Assembly: GCA_016703425.1 (NCBI GenBank)
Contig: JADJCA010000009.1
Span: 1-64,000 of the forward strand
Origin: Myxococcales bacterium
GTDB taxonomy: Bacteria; Myxococcota_A; Polyangia; Polyangiales; Polyangiaceae
Reading direction: 5' to 3'
Length of the DNA: 64,000 nucleotides
Shown: positions 50,796 through 60,164 of the stretch, one piece after another
How positions within the stretch are numbered: position 1 is the stretch's first letter
How the letters are laid out: each line of letters opens with the position of its first letter
Program-made: the position numbers and the translations under genes
Notes under the pieces: model-generated
What the model saw: the letters and a program-made list of their open reading frames with translations, nothing else
What the model was told of the DNA's origin: nothing
Databases searched by the model: none

Positions 50796-51739
50796 TCACC
50801 GCTTCGTGAGCACGCGGTGGAGCGAGACGGTTCGATCCAACGAAGTCTCGAGGCTCGCGCCGGCGCGAACCACCTCGGCGAGCTGGGGCGCGGCACACGT
50901 CGCGAGCGCCGCTGCGCTGACGACGCGCCGCTCGGTGGGCGCACTCCCGGCGGAGAGCGCGTCGATGGAGCTGGCGAGCTCGTCGACGAGCGTCAGCGTG
51001 TCCTTGGCGAGCCCGGCGGCGCGCGGCGCAAGGTCGACGCCGAGACCGACGATCTTGGGCAAGTCGCGGCGGAGCGCGGCGACGACCGGCGCCAGGTGCT
51101 CGGCGCCCGGCGAGAGTGCGATGTCGACGTCGGCGGCGCAGGTGGAGAGCCGCAAGGCTCGCGTGGCACACTGCGTGGCGCATGCGCCGGACGCGTTGGG
51201 AAAGCTCAGCGCGCCGCTGCAGCTCGCGCCCGACGTCGCGCCGCAGGCAAGAGCGCTCGTGACGCCGCTTGTGCCCGTGAGGCACTCGCCGGCGCATTGT
51301 TCGAGGAGACCCTTCGGAGCGCCGCACTGGACGCCGCGAACAGAGAGCTCGAAGGACGCGCCCTGTGGCAACGATTTCACGAAGGCGACGAACCGCTCCT
51401 CGGCGACCTGACACGGATGCGCGCGGCGCTGACCGGCTGGGGGCTGAGATCGCGAGCGAGCGTCATGCAGGCGCCGCGCGTCTCGCGATCGAGGGCGTCG
51501 ACGGTGGCCTTGATCTCGTCGGTGAGGCGCACAACCCGCGCCACGCGCGCCGCGATCGCGGGATCGACGCCGAGGAGGCCGGAAAGGTCACCGCTCAGCG
51601 CGGGACATGTGAGCGTGGTCCGCTCCGGCATCTTGCTGGGCCCACCTTTGCCGGACTCCGGGGGGCCAACGCAAGCGGCTGTCGCGAGGAGCAGCGGGGA
51701 AGCCATGAGCAGACCGAGGATGGGAAGCTTGGGGACCAT
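50796..51739 (-). CDS. Lipoprotein of a Cys-rich Polyangiales family, frameshifted near 51405
   Basis: A protein of about 310 residues in two frames. The first starts at ATG 51739 with lipoprotein signal ending LATAAC (Cys23), and reads ALSGDLSGLLGVDPAIAARV and GACMTLARDLSPQPVSAA. The second continues VAEERFVAFVKSLPQGASFE, LSVRGVQCGAPKGLLEQCAG, then repeated Cys (ALACGATSGASCSGALSFP), and ends in helices to 50796. The CxxxC-rich middle after an ARDL-type helix is a pattern I recognise from lipoproteins of Polyangiales, without known function. The frame change is near 51405. Confidence 0.68.
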
Positions 51740-51836
51740 GCTGCGCCTCGCCGATCTTCGCCGGCCTGGCCGGCACGCCGGATCGCATGTTTGGGTAGTT
51801 GAGGACTCCGTCGGCGCCGGCTCTCATGGACCGCCG

Positions 51837-53291
51837 GTGAGGTCGTCCTTTCGGTTCAAGGGCCGAGGTCTCGCGGCGATGATGGCGTGCCTGCTCTGGG
51901 GCGCCGCCGCATCGGCGCAAGCGCCGGCGGCACCTCCTGTCGGCGGTAGCCCCGTCGCGCCGGCCCCCGCGGGCGGCGGCATCGAGACCGTCGACGGCGC
52001 GCGGATCCCAGGCCGCGTCGTCTCTGAGGTGCCGGGCCGCTACGCCATCGTCGAACGCCCCGACGGGGTCCGCGAGGCCGTCGACTGGCCGCGGATCAAG
52101 ACCATCGACGGTCGCGAGCCCAAGCCCATACCGGCGGTGGGTCCGGGCTCGCTGGTGCCGGAGAATTTCACGCCCGAGAAGATCGAGAAGCTCGCGGGCA
52201 GCGGCCGGCGCGCCTCCGACACGTTGCGAGGCCTCCTGGCCCCCAAAGATGGCCAGAAGCTCATCGGCTCCGTGAAGGACGCGCAGTCGCTCGTGGAAGC
52301 CGCGGGCCTGAAGCGCGGCCCTCCGAACACCGCCGCCGTCGGCGCCGCGATGCTTGGACTGCCGATGTGTTTCAGCATGAACCACGGCAACCTCAATGGG
52401 CCGCACGCGCTCTACTTCGGGCCGCTGTGCAGCTACCTCATCGTGCCGGGCTCTGCCGTCGGCCTGGCGCTCGCTCCGTTCCTCGGAAAGCCGGCGCCGG
52501 AAATGACGGGCCCGAGCGTGCATCACCTGGATCTGTCAGCCTACGCCCTCGACTACGAGAAAAAATCTGCGCTCACCGGCACGTTGCACCGAAAGCCTCA
52601 GGGCAGCATCGTCGGCAACAACCTCGGCTACGACGTTGGCTACACGTACATCCACCCTCGCGTCGGGCTCATGGCCTACGGGCACGTCACGTTGCAGCAG
52701 ACGTCGATCACGCGAACGGACTTTCTCTCGGTCTCGAACCAGTTCTTCAAGGTCGACGCGCAGGTCGGGCTCGACCTGATTCGCCTCCTGAGCGGCGGCC
52801 GCAAAGACAGCTATTGGACCCAACACAACGCCTTCGTGCGCGCGGGCCCGAGCTTCTTCCACGATTGGATCGTCTCGCGCGACGTCGGCTCCGACACCGA
52901 CGTCCGCTACATGCTCGCCAATCCGCTCAACCAGTCCATCGCGCTCGTCAGCGCCGGTGGCTACGAGATCGCCGCCGAGGTGGACTTCAGGTTCCCGCTG
53001 TCTCTTGGCGGCTTCCATTTCAAGTTCGAGCGCGGCACTTACCCGAGCATCACGTTCCCGACCTTGAACCCGCGCGACTCGGCCTTCGTCGCGCTCGTGG
53101 GCTTCGACGACTTGCGCGCCGGCGACAGCTACACATGGCAACGGCTCAAGGCCGAGCTCGAGCTCCCCATCGACTTCTCACGCTGGGGCGGGCTCCTACT
53201 CGGCGGTCAGCTCCTTCGCTACGAGAACAACTTCGGCACGGGCGTCGACAACCGAGGCATCTCCCTCGACTATCGCTTGAGGTTCCAATGA
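51837..53291 (+). CDS. Outer-membrane beta-barrel-like protein
   Basis: A 484-residue protein starting at GTG 51837. Signal peptide (MRSSFRFKGRGLAAMMACLL, cut after ASA) precedes an Ala/Pro-rich segment. A small beta domain with VDGARIPGRVVSEVPGRYAI follows, like the GVLI/GMVVEVVPGD elements often seen before barrels. A hydrophobic part (AAMLGLPMCFSMNHGN) comes next. From about 250 on there are amphipathic strands such as VGYTYIHPRVGLMAYGHVTL and YEIAAEVDFRFPLSLGGFHF, ending RGISLDYRLRFQ with a terminal aromatic residue typical of porin-like barrels. Function unknown. The stop overlaps the next ATG (ATGA), so the operon is coupled. Confidence 0.75.
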   Translation: MRSSFRFKGRGLAAMMACLLWGAAASAQAPAAPPVGGSPVAPAPAGGGIETVDGARIPGRVVSEVPGRYAIVERPDGVREAVDWPRIKTIDGREPKPIPAVGPGSLVPENFTPEKIEKLAGSGRRASDTLRGLLAPKDGQKLIGSVKDAQSLVEAAGLKRGPPNTAAVGAAMLGLPMCFSMNHGNLNGPHALYFGPLCSYLIVPGSAVGLALAPFLGKPAPEMTGPSVHHLDLSAYALDYEKKSALTGTLHRKPQGSIVGNNLGYDVGYTYIHPRVGLMAYGHVTLQQTSITRTDFLSVSNQFFKVDAQVGLDLIRLLSGGRKDSYWTQHNAFVRAGPSFFHDWIVSRDVGSDTDVRYMLANPLNQSIALVSAGGYEIAAEVDFRFPLSLGGFHFKFERGTYPSITFPTLNPRDSAFVALVGFDDLRAGDSYTWQRLKAELELPIDFSRWGGLLLGGQLLRYENNFGTGVDNRGISLDYRLRFQ

Positions 53292-54064
53292 GGGCCTTCA
53301 CGTCCGCCGTTTCGATGAGCTTCTTGTTCGCAGCGACGCTCGCCGCGTGCTCAGAGGATCCGCCCTCCGACTGCGGCGACGCATCGACGGGAATGGCCAT
53401 GGTGGCGCTTCGCGGTCGCGTCGACGAAGAGATCCGTTGGTGCGTCGACATCCACGCGGCGGCGCGCGTCGATGCCACGGACACGTCGGCCGGCGTCGAC
53501 GAGTCCTACGCCGTGAGTCGCCCCGGCGTGTACCCCTGGACGAACGTCACGTTCAAGGAGGCCAACGAAGCCTGCGGGCGCGCGGGAAAGTTCGTCTGCA
53601 ACTACGACGTGCTCAAGCTCATTGCTCCGACGGGCGGCGAATCGCAAAATCGAATTCTCTTCGACGAGACCGCCATCGACGCCGTACCGAAGAACAACGG
53701 CGAGACGGTGGTCGCGAATCGCCTCACGGCGGTCAATCCCTACGACATGGTCATCGCCGGCAACACGGGAAAACCACCCTTCCCCGAGTCGACGCGCTCT
53801 GTCGCCTACTTCGCCAGCGCGCCGCTCAAGGACGACCGCTACGTCGACGAGACGCAGGCCTTCGTCCTCGGCGCCATCGCGGGCGGCCGTGCCATCGGCG
53901 GTTACCTGGTCGCCCAGCCGGCGCCGGAGCCGGCCTTCAAGCATCCGCTCCTCGGCTTCCGCTGTTGCATCGACGCGCGGATGCGCACCGCCTTCGAGCC
54001 GCTCGGCGCCGATCCGGGGCGAGTCCGCCCCGCACCCGACGGGGAGGTGCCTCTTGCGAAGTAG
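53288..54064 (+). CDS. Lipoprotein with FGE/SUMF1-like fold
   Basis: A 258-residue protein with lipoprotein signal MRAFTSAVSMSFLFAATLAAC (Cys21). The region PGVYPWTNVTFKEANEACGRAGKFVCNYD resembles the opening of formylglycine-generating-enzyme (SUMF1) C-type-lectin folds, where VSWEQA-x-x-F/A-C-x-x-x-GKRLP is usual, and the end LGFRCCIDARMR resembles their GFRC signature. The active-site Cys pair of true FGE is not evident, so it is likely a binding protein, not an enzyme. ATG 53288 overlaps the barrel gene stop (ATGA). A partner in a surface complex with the barrel and the next lipoprotein is plausible. Confidence 0.72.
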   Translation: MRAFTSAVSMSFLFAATLAACSEDPPSDCGDASTGMAMVALRGRVDEEIRWCVDIHAAARVDATDTSAGVDESYAVSRPGVYPWTNVTFKEANEACGRAGKFVCNYDVLKLIAPTGGESQNRILFDETAIDAVPKNNGETVVANRLTAVNPYDMVIAGNTGKPPFPESTRSVAYFASAPLKDDRYVDETQAFVLGAIAGGRAIGGYLVAQPAPEPAFKHPLLGFRCCIDARMRTAFEPLGADPGRVRPAPDGEVPLAK

Positions 54065-54764
54065 ACTCGCTTCCGCGCTCGCCGTGGCCGTCATCACCTT
54101 TGCTGCGTGCACGCCTGAGACTGGCACCGACGCGCACTTCGCCTTCACGGTGGCCCCGCTGCCGCCGGTAGCCGGCGCGCCGATGCAATTGACGTTCTCC
54201 ACCTCGCACATCGGGCTCGTCGAGCTCTACCAAGGCAGCGAGAAGCTCGCCGACGTGGTCAACCCCCGCGACGACCGCAACGACCTCTACGTCTTCGTGG
54301 CGAAGAGCGCCGAGGTGCCGCGCGCCGTGGCGTACGGAGGTGGAGGTCAACGCTTCGAAGCCGTGGCCACGCGGGGCGTGAAAGGTCCTCCGCCGCCCGA
54401 CGCGTCGGCCCCCGACGGAACGGTCGACGCGGCCCCGACCTTTGCGGAGGACTGCGCCACCGCCACCGACCTCACCGCCTCCGCCGACGCGGGCACGTCG
54501 TGCGCCACCTTCGGCGGTCTCCTCGTCAACGTGCGCGTCGTGAACCGTAGACCGGGCGGCGTCGAGGTCTTTCGCGATCAGTGGTCGCCGCCGACGCCGC
54601 CCTGCAGCTTCACGCCGCTCGTGAACGTGGGCTCCGTCGGCGTGCCGGTGCCGCTCAATCTGCTCGACAATGGCGTCTTGCGCTTCGTCGATCCGACCAG
54701 CGGACAGGTGCTCCGGCAAGTGCGGATCGCGCAAGGCGCAAAATGCGATCTGGAGATTCGGTAG
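54054..54764 (+). CDS. Lipoprotein of the barrel operon (TTG start)
   Basis: A 236-residue protein read from TTG 54054; GGGGAGG lies about six bases upstream and the start overlaps the previous gene by 11 bases, which decides the start. Lipoprotein signal ends ITFAAC (Cys19). The mature part has two beta-rich halves: FAFTVAPLPPVAGAPMQLTF and LVNVRVVNRRPGGVEVFRDQ, with a Pro/Asp linker (GPPPPDASAPDGTVDAAP) and Cys residues at 152, 166 and near the C-terminus (GAKCDLEIR). No family recognised. It closes a three-gene coupled operon at 51837-54764. Confidence 0.75.
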   Translation: MRSRLASALAVAVITFAACTPETGTDAHFAFTVAPLPPVAGAPMQLTFSTSHIGLVELYQGSEKLADVVNPRDDRNDLYVFVAKSAEVPRAVAYGGGGQRFEAVATRGVKGPPPPDASAPDGTVDAAPTFAEDCATATDLTASADAGTSCATFGGLLVNVRVVNRRPGGVEVFRDQWSPPTPPCSFTPLVNVGSVGVPVPLNLLDNGVLRFVDPTSGQVLRQVRIAQGAKCDLEIR

Positions 54765-54776
54765 CACGCCGCAGCG

Positions 54777-55349
54777 CTACGGCGAGGCGAGCTGCTCGGC
54801 TACGGCAGAGAGGGCGAACCCCAAGAGGTTCAAGCCGCGCCACGAGAAGGGATCAGCCGCGGCGGGATTCGCTCGCCCGAGGCCGATGCCCCAAATGCGA
54901 TCGCGGGGGCTCGCTTCGACGAAGACCACGGAGCCACAGCCGAGCAGGAAGGCGCGAAGCTCGGCGTGCTGGGAGAACTTCTGGACGTTGCCCAAGATGA
55001 CGACGGCAGATCGACGCTCGGCCCAGCGGCTGGCGTCGAAACCTCGCACCGTGCGCCCAAGCCGCTTCGCTTCGGCTGGCGTCGCGGCCGCGAGGATCTC
55101 ACCAAGGGCGCGCTCGTCGCCGAAGAGGCGCGCCTTCTCCGCCATCATGTAGTGCTCCGCCGTGGCGTAGCGATCTTCCCCGACGCGGAACTCCGCTTCG
55201 TACCACTGGCTCAAGCAACTGGCCGTGACTCGGCCTACGCTTCGCGTGTGGCCGTAGAAGGGGAAATATTTGAACGACTCCCCTTGCCGCACCCGGGCCC
55301 GCAGCGCTTCGATGTCTTTCGGAAGCTCCATCAAATATGCGTAGCGCAT
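54777..55349 (-). CDS. NADAR (YbiA-like) domain protein
   Basis: A 190-residue protein with the NADAR fold for most of its length: YATAEHYMMAEKARLFGD (conserved T-x-E-H-Y/W-x-x-x-x-K), RGFDASRWAERRSAVVILGN, QHAELRAFLLGCGSVVFVEA and RDRIWGIGL (D-x-x-W-G). NADAR proteins cleave ADP-ribose derivatives; YbiA was linked to riboflavin-pathway intermediates, and several NADAR proteins have been shown to reverse guanine ADP-ribosylation by DarT-type toxins. ATG 55349 was taken; ATG 55331 is also possible. It is divergent from DUF4291 across only 53 bases, so the pair probably shares a control region. Confidence 0.88.
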   Translation of the reverse strand: MRYAYLMELPKDIEALRARVRQGESFKYFPFYGHTRSVGRVTASCLSQWYEAEFRVGEDRYATAEHYMMAEKARLFGDERALGEILAAATPAEAKRLGRTVRGFDASRWAERRSAVVILGNVQKFSQHAELRAFLLGCGSVVFVEASPRDRIWGIGLGRANPAAADPFSWRGLNLLGFALSAVAEQLASP

Positions 55350-55402
55350 GCAAGCTTATATGCAACTAGAATAAAAGCTTTAGCGCAGCGTCTATCGACC
55401 CG
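55350..55402. promoter_or_regulatory. AT-rich divergent promoter of the NADAR/DUF4291 pair
   Basis: The only DNA between the two start codons is a 53-base AT-rich island in GC-rich surroundings. It contains AAGCTT twice (starting at 55352 and 55374), an inverted pair around TATATGCAACTAGAATAA, which could be a shared operator. Both promoters must lie here or inside the opposite gene. Confidence 0.5.
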
Positions 55403-56033
55403 ATGAACAAGAACACACTCCTCTTCGAGCGCTACGAGACCCAAGCGCTCGTCTGGCCAAGAAGCGGCCGCCACATCCTCGCGCAGTTCGACGACGACAC
55501 GATCGTCGTCTACCAAGCGTACCGGCCCGAGATCGGTCACTTTGCCGCCCAGAATGGCCGCTTCGGTGGCGCCTTCTCGTTTGCGCGCATGACGTGGATC
55601 AAGCCGAACTTCCTCTGGATGATGTATCGCTCCGGTTGGGGTCAGAAGCCCGACCAGGAGGTGACGCTCGCCATCCGGCTGACGCGCGCCGGCTTCGAGT
55701 GGCTCCTCGCCGAGGCCATTGCTTCGTCGTACGCGCCCGACGCCTACGCCACGGAAGCCGACTGGCAAGCCGCCGTGCGCCGGTCCTCCGTGCGCCTCCA
55801 GTGGGATCCCGATCACAGCCCCGGCGGCGCGCCGCTCGAACGCCGCGCCATTCAGCTCGGCATCCGCGACGCGGCCCTCACACGCATGACCGACGAGTTC
55901 ATCGTCTCGATCACCGATGTCTCCGACTTCGTGGCGAGCCAGCGCGGCGCTCCCCTCGACGCGCTCGAGTTGCCGCGCGAGCGTCTATCCCCTGCCCGCT
56001 CCGCTGGTCGCCCACCTCGGCGCCAGCGGCTAG
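55403..56033 (+). CDS. DUF4291 family protein, frameshifted near 55980
   Basis: A protein of about 209 residues. The DUF4291 core is clear: DDDTIVVYQAYRPEIGHFAA, then FSFARMTWIKPNFLWMMYRS, then GQKPDQEVTLAIRLTRAGFE, and SVRLQWDPDHSPGGAPLERR. In the starting frame the sequence runs on as unrelated Arg/Ala-rich text to 56683, antisense to the GH16 gene. A shift near 55980 gives the family-like end VYPLPAPLVAHLGASG and stop 56033. I recall DUF4291 being grouped with the ADP-ribosyltransferase superfamily, but cannot check it. Divergent pairing with NADAR supports an ADP-ribosylation link. Confidence 0.82.
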
Positions 56034-56068
56034 CGGAAGGTCCCGCACAAGGGCTTCGCCGCGCCCGC

Positions 56069-57676
56069 TCAGGGCGCGCTCCACACGCGGATGTAGTCGA
56101 CGACGAGATCGCCCGGCGCCGGTGCGCGGTTCGCGTCGCCAGCCCACGGGCCGCCGCTCGCGAGGTCCACGCGCAGGTGCATCGGCTCGTTGAAGATCAC
56201 GTCGTAGTTTCCGCCGATGGCGGCGAGGTCGGCGCGGGTGATGCGCGACGAGACGACGCCGTCGATCTTGGATTCGAGCCAATCGGCGGTGCGCGTGAAG
56301 CTCCAGACGTGGAAGCCGGCGGCGAAGTTCGTGAGGCGCGCGGGCCACTCGTAGGACTTCTGGCAGTGCCCCCACGGGTCTTGCGGGCAAGACCAGTGGA
56401 CTGTGAAGAACGGAATCCCTTCGTCGCGGCCGTTGTTCACGAACTCGAAGATGTCGATCTCGCCCGTCTTGGGCCAGGCCAAGTCGCCCGTGCCGTTGCC
56501 GAGGAGCCACACGCCGGGGAAGCCGTGAGCGTTGTCGTCGACCTTCACGCGCGCCTCCACGTGCCCATGAACGAACGATTGGTATTTGCCGCGCGTGGAG
56601 ACCTCGGCACCGCACATGGGGAAGCCCTTCGGATTCGCGCAGGCGCGGGCCGCGAGGGTCAAATTGCCGCCCGAGACTTGTGACAACGGGCCGGCCGGGA
56701 TCGAAAACCACGACGCGCCTCCGTAAGCGTCGGCCCCCGGTGGATTCTGCCAAGGCTCGCGATCGCTCCACTGCCTGAGGTCCGTGTCGAACTCCTCGCG
56801 GAAGGCGAGCGTGCGGGGCCCCGTCGGCGGATAGGTCGGCGCGGGAACGCCCGTTGGTGAAGGCGGCGTCGCCGGTGCCCCGCTGCCGCTCGCGACAGTG
56901 AAGGACGCGCCGCGGTCGAGATAGGCGACGGCGTTCGACCAATCGGGACTGAAGACGCCGATCGACAAGTAGTAGGTTGCCGCGGAAAGCGACGCGGGCA
57001 GCGCGAAGTCGTGGCTGTAGACGGCCGCCTGTCCCGAGACAAACGCCTGGCTCGAGACGACGTACTTGTCGACGACGTTGTACGCCTCGTCGACGAGCTG
57101 CATGAGGACGTGCAGGTTCTCGCCGCCACCGGGAAGCGCAATGCTCGCCTTCGCCGTCACGGTGCCGCCTGCTGCGACGCTTGCCGGTGAGACGCTCGCC
57201 GCGGAGATGCCGCTCGTCGCGGCCGGCGCCGCCGACTTGCTTACGGTGATGGACAAGGCTTCCTCGTTGGAGTGATAGGAGAGCGAACCATCGACGCTCG
57301 TCGCGCTTGTTCCGATACGGTAGGCGCCTTCTGGGGCACCGAGGGGCACACGCAGCGTTTGCTTGACGACGACCTCTTGGCCGCGCTGCAGCGCGTTTGC
57401 GGTCATCGTCTCCCGAGTCACCACGTCGGGGCCGAAACCCAACGTGTGGCTTAGGACAACGTCCGCGGTGAAGCGGCGCTGCGGTGTGAACGTCGTCGTC
57501 AGCACGAGGACGTCGCCGGGAGCGACGGTCGTCTTGTCGGACGCGGTGCTCGACACGCTAAACGCGCGGCGCCGCAGCTCGCCTTCGGTGGTCCCGTCGG
57601 CTTCCGTTGGGGTGGTCTCGCATGCGGCGAGGGACAGGAGTGCTGCGAACAGGGCGGAGGAGATGGCGGTACGCAT
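56069..57676 (-). CDS. Glycoside hydrolase family 16 lipoprotein
   Basis: A 535-residue protein with lipoprotein signal MRTAISSALFAALLSLAAC (Cys19) and a Thr/Glu linker. Two beta-sandwich modules follow (about 40-135 and 150-255), each an Ig/CARDB-like fold with ADVVLSHTLGFGPDVVTRET and LHVLMQLVDEAYNVVDKYV. A Pro/Thr linker leads to the GH16 catalytic domain (about 290-535) with the signature GEIDIFEFV (E-x-D-x-x-E: nucleophile and acid/base Glu), and substrate-cleft Trp in GFPGVWLLGNG and FHVWSFTRT. GH16 enzymes cut beta-1,3- and beta-1,3/1,4-glucans or agar-type galactans. A surface laminarinase-like role fits; exact substrate is open. Confidence 0.9.
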   Translation of the reverse strand: MRTAISSALFAALLSLAACETTPTEADGTTEGELRRRAFSVSSTASDKTTVAPGDVLVLTTTFTPQRRFTADVVLSHTLGFGPDVVTRETMTANALQRGQEVVVKQTLRVPLGAPEGAYRIGTSATSVDGSLSYHSNEEALSITVSKSAAPAATSGISAASVSPASVAAGGTVTAKASIALPGGGENLHVLMQLVDEAYNVVDKYVVSSQAFVSGQAAVYSHDFALPASLSAATYYLSIGVFSPDWSNAVAYLDRGASFTVASGSGAPATPPSPTGVPAPTYPPTGPRTLAFREEFDTDLRQWSDREPWQNPPGADAYGGASWFSIPAGPLSQVSGGNLTLAARACANPKGFPMCGAEVSTRGKYQSFVHGHVEARVKVDDNAHGFPGVWLLGNGTGDLAWPKTGEIDIFEFVNNGRDEGIPFFTVHWSCPQDPWGHCQKSYEWPARLTNFAAGFHVWSFTRTADWLESKIDGVVSSRITRADLAAIGGNYDVIFNEPMHLRVDLASGGPWAGDANRAPAPGDLVVDYIRVWSAP

Positions 57677-57790
57677 GGCCACCGCTATCGCAACCGGTGT
57701 GCCCTGAGCCACATGCCGCAACCACATGATTTGGCTACGCAAAAAACGGCGACCCGTTCGCCAATTGCGCAAGCGCTCGGACCCGTTGCG

Positions 57791-59139
57791 CTATTGGTCC
57801 TTGCGGGGGCGCGGCATGCCGAGGGCGTCCAAGCGACTGAGCAGCGTGCGCCGCGAGATGCCCAGAAGCTTCGCCGCCCGCGTCTGGTTGTGGGCCGACC
57901 GATCGAGCACATCGACGATGCGGCGCCGCTCGGCTTCGTCGGCGGCGCTGAGCGGACGCGACGAGACGTTCTTTCCCGAAACGCTGTCGAACCGGAGATC
58001 GGCACCGGAGAGCGTGCCCTCGGGACAGAAAAGGACGCTGCGGGCGATCACGTTCCTCAGCTCGCGCACGTTGCCCGGCCAATCGTGCGTCGCAAGCGCG
58101 CGAGCGCGTCATCGGTGAGCCGCACCGGCGCACGCCCTGCCTCGACACAAGCCTCGTCGGCGAACGATTGCGCGAGTGGCGCTACGTCGCCGGGACGATC
58201 GCGAAGAGGAGGCACGAAGATCGTGGCGCCGTCGAGGCGGAAGTAAAGATCGCGACGGAAGCGGCCCTCCTCGACGAGGGCGCGAAGGTCCACGTTGGTG
58301 GCGGCCACGATGCGCACGTCAACGATGCGCGGCGTCACGCTTCCTACGCGCGTGACCTCGCCCGACTCGAGGAAGCGAAGCACCTTCGCCTGCGTCGAGA
58401 GCGGCATGTCGCCGACCTCGTCCAAGAACAGCGTGCCACCGTGGGCCGCCTCGACGAGTCCAGCCTTGGCTTGCGACGCGCCCGTGAAGGCGCCGCGCTC
58501 GTGCCCGAAGAGCTCCGCTTCGAGGAGCGACTCGACGAGAGCGGCGCAGTTGACCTTGATGAACGGTCCCGACGCGCGCCGCGATGCCTCATGAAGCTGA
58601 GCCGCCAGGCGTTCCTTGCCGACGCCCGTGTCGCCGATAAGAAGGACGCTGAGTTTGCTCTTGGCCACGACGTCGACAACGCCGCTCACGCGGATCATCT
58701 GCGGGTCGCGCAGCGCGAGCGGCTGACCGACGCGAACGAGCGGCGCCGAGCCGGACCGGACGAGGAGGAGCACGGCGGTCCCGACCTCGACGGGCACCCC
58801 GACGGGCATCGGTACCGGCACGTCACTCGGAAGGCGCTGACCGGCGAGCCAAGTGCCGTTGGCGCTGCGCAGATCTTCGATGCGCACGTCGCCGTGATTC
58901 ACGTGAAGGCGCGCATGCCTTCGCGAAACCGAATCGTGGTCGAGGCGCACCTCGGCGGTGCCAGGGCTACGACCTACGAAAAGCGTTCCCGTCTCCGGCA
59001 GCTCGAAGAACAGAGAGCCGCCCTGCGCCCCGCCCCAGAGCCCAACGAGGTGCGCCTTCTGCCCCGCCTCCGGAGACTCCTCCTTGTCGACGATGTTGGT
59101 CGGCGATTCGTCGCCATCGGTGGGCTCGCGGAGAGGCAT
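57791..59139 (-). CDS. FHA-domain sigma-54-dependent activator, frameshifted near 58095
   Basis: A protein of about 445 residues from ATG 59139. FHA domain (about 25-110): FVGRSPGTAEVRLDHDSVSR and ANGTWL. AAA+ domain (about 140-370): Walker A IGDTGVGKERLA, an intact ELFGHERGAFTGAS loop, Walker B GTLFLDEVGDMP, and sensor VRIVAATNVDLRALVEEGRF. After LTDDALARLR the frame changes; GNVRELRNVIARSVLF and the Fis-type helix-turn-helix (SAHNQTRAAKLLGISRRTL) are in a second frame ending at 57791. Unlike the 10353 protein it keeps GAFTGA, so it can act on sigma-54. It probably senses phospho-Thr made by a kinase such as that at 60965. Confidence 0.9.
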
Positions 59140-59300
59140 CGCGACGCTGAGGTTATCAGGACGGGACGCCGCGTATCGCGCGAGGCTCGACCCGTACCGC
59201 GAGACAGGGGGTGTATGGGTGACCGGCAGGAGCCAACATCGGCCGCTTTTGTCGAGGTTTTTGCCGCGACCATGGCAAGGCCCGCCCGTGTTGGCGGCGC

Positions 59301-60164
59301 TTACTCGAGGGTCACGACGAGGTTGTCCACGAACCCCGCGACGGGCGCCGAGGGGCCCGGCACATACCCCCAACCGATCACCATCGTGGCGGTCTTCCCC
59401 AAGGCGAAATTTGGTGCGAGCGGCACGGCGGCATCGACGGCCACGCCGTCGACCTTGAGGGTCGCCACGAACTGACTGCCCGTTGAGCGCGCGAGCTCCA
59501 GCTCGAGATGAACGAAACGCCCATTCCAATCGAGCGCGTGGGACGCGTGGTTCGGCGGCGCGGCCGCGTCCTTCGGCCCCGTCTCCTCCAAGCCGATGGT
59601 TCCCAAGCTGGGCACGAGGCCGATCGCGTAGTCGGTGTCGAACGACACGGTCGCAAAGCGCCCCAACGCGCCCACCTGCGTCATGACGAGCTTGGCGTCG
59701 AAGGCCATGGCAAAGCGCTTGGTGACTCCAGTGAAATTGCGGACGACGACGGCAAAGCCGACGTCTCCCGCGGCCACGCTCGCGACGCGTGCCACGAGCG
59801 CGCTCGGCGGCGAGGTCCATTCGTCGGTCGCTAGATCGAGAGTGCCGCCGGCTGAGGTCGACGGAGAGAAGGAGACGAGATCCCCCGCGCGGCCGAAGTC
59901 GACGCAGAGACCGGCGTCGACGGTGTCGCAAAACGGTGGCCCGGCGGGCGTGGCGTCACCGACGTCGCCCGACGACGTGTCACCGGCGGCCGCATCGCCG
60001 CTTGCGCCGTCAGGACCACCATCGCCGCTGCCGGCGCCGCGCGCGCAACGCGACTCCACGCACTGATACCCCTCGGGGCAAGGACACGCCTTGTTCGTGT
60101 AGTCGAGCTCCGCGATGACGCACGCGGCCGGCACGAGGAGCAACGTCGCGAAGCGCGGGCGCAT
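59301..60164 (-). CDS. Lipoprotein with concanavalin-like domain, kinase cassette
   Basis: A 287-residue protein with a short lipoprotein signal MRPRFATLLLVPAAC (Cys15), a Cys-rich knot (NKACPCPEGYQCVESRCARG), a Gly/Asp/Ala stalk (about 50-75) and a beta-sandwich of LamG/concanavalin type: FAVVVRNFTGVTKRFAMAFD, SHALDWNGRFVHLELELA, VAGFVDNLVVTLE. Such proteins bind glycans or other surface ligands. ATG 60164 overlaps the stop of the upstream TPR gene as ATGA, so translation is coupled. It corresponds to the lipoprotein 15286-16575 of the first cassette by position, not by sequence. Confidence 0.75.
   Translation of the reverse strand: MRPRFATLLLVPAACVIAELDYTNKACPCPEGYQCVESRCARGAGSGDGGPDGASGDAAAGDTSSGDVGDATPAGPPFCDTVDAGLCVDFGRAGDLVSFSPSTSAGGTLDLATDEWTSPPSALVARVASVAAGDVGFAVVVRNFTGVTKRFAMAFDAKLVMTQVGALGRFATVSFDTDYAIGLVPSLGTIGLEETGPKDAAAPPNHASHALDWNGRFVHLELELARSTGSQFVATLKVDGVAVDAAVPLAPNFALGKTATMVIGWGYVPGPSAPVAGFVDNLVVTLE

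Noticed and set aside
55984..56683. DUF4291 protein extended by 230 Arg/Ala-rich residues
   Set aside because: The extension is antisense to the GH16 domain with its catalytic EIDIFE; family members end near residue 205-210, as the shifted frame does.
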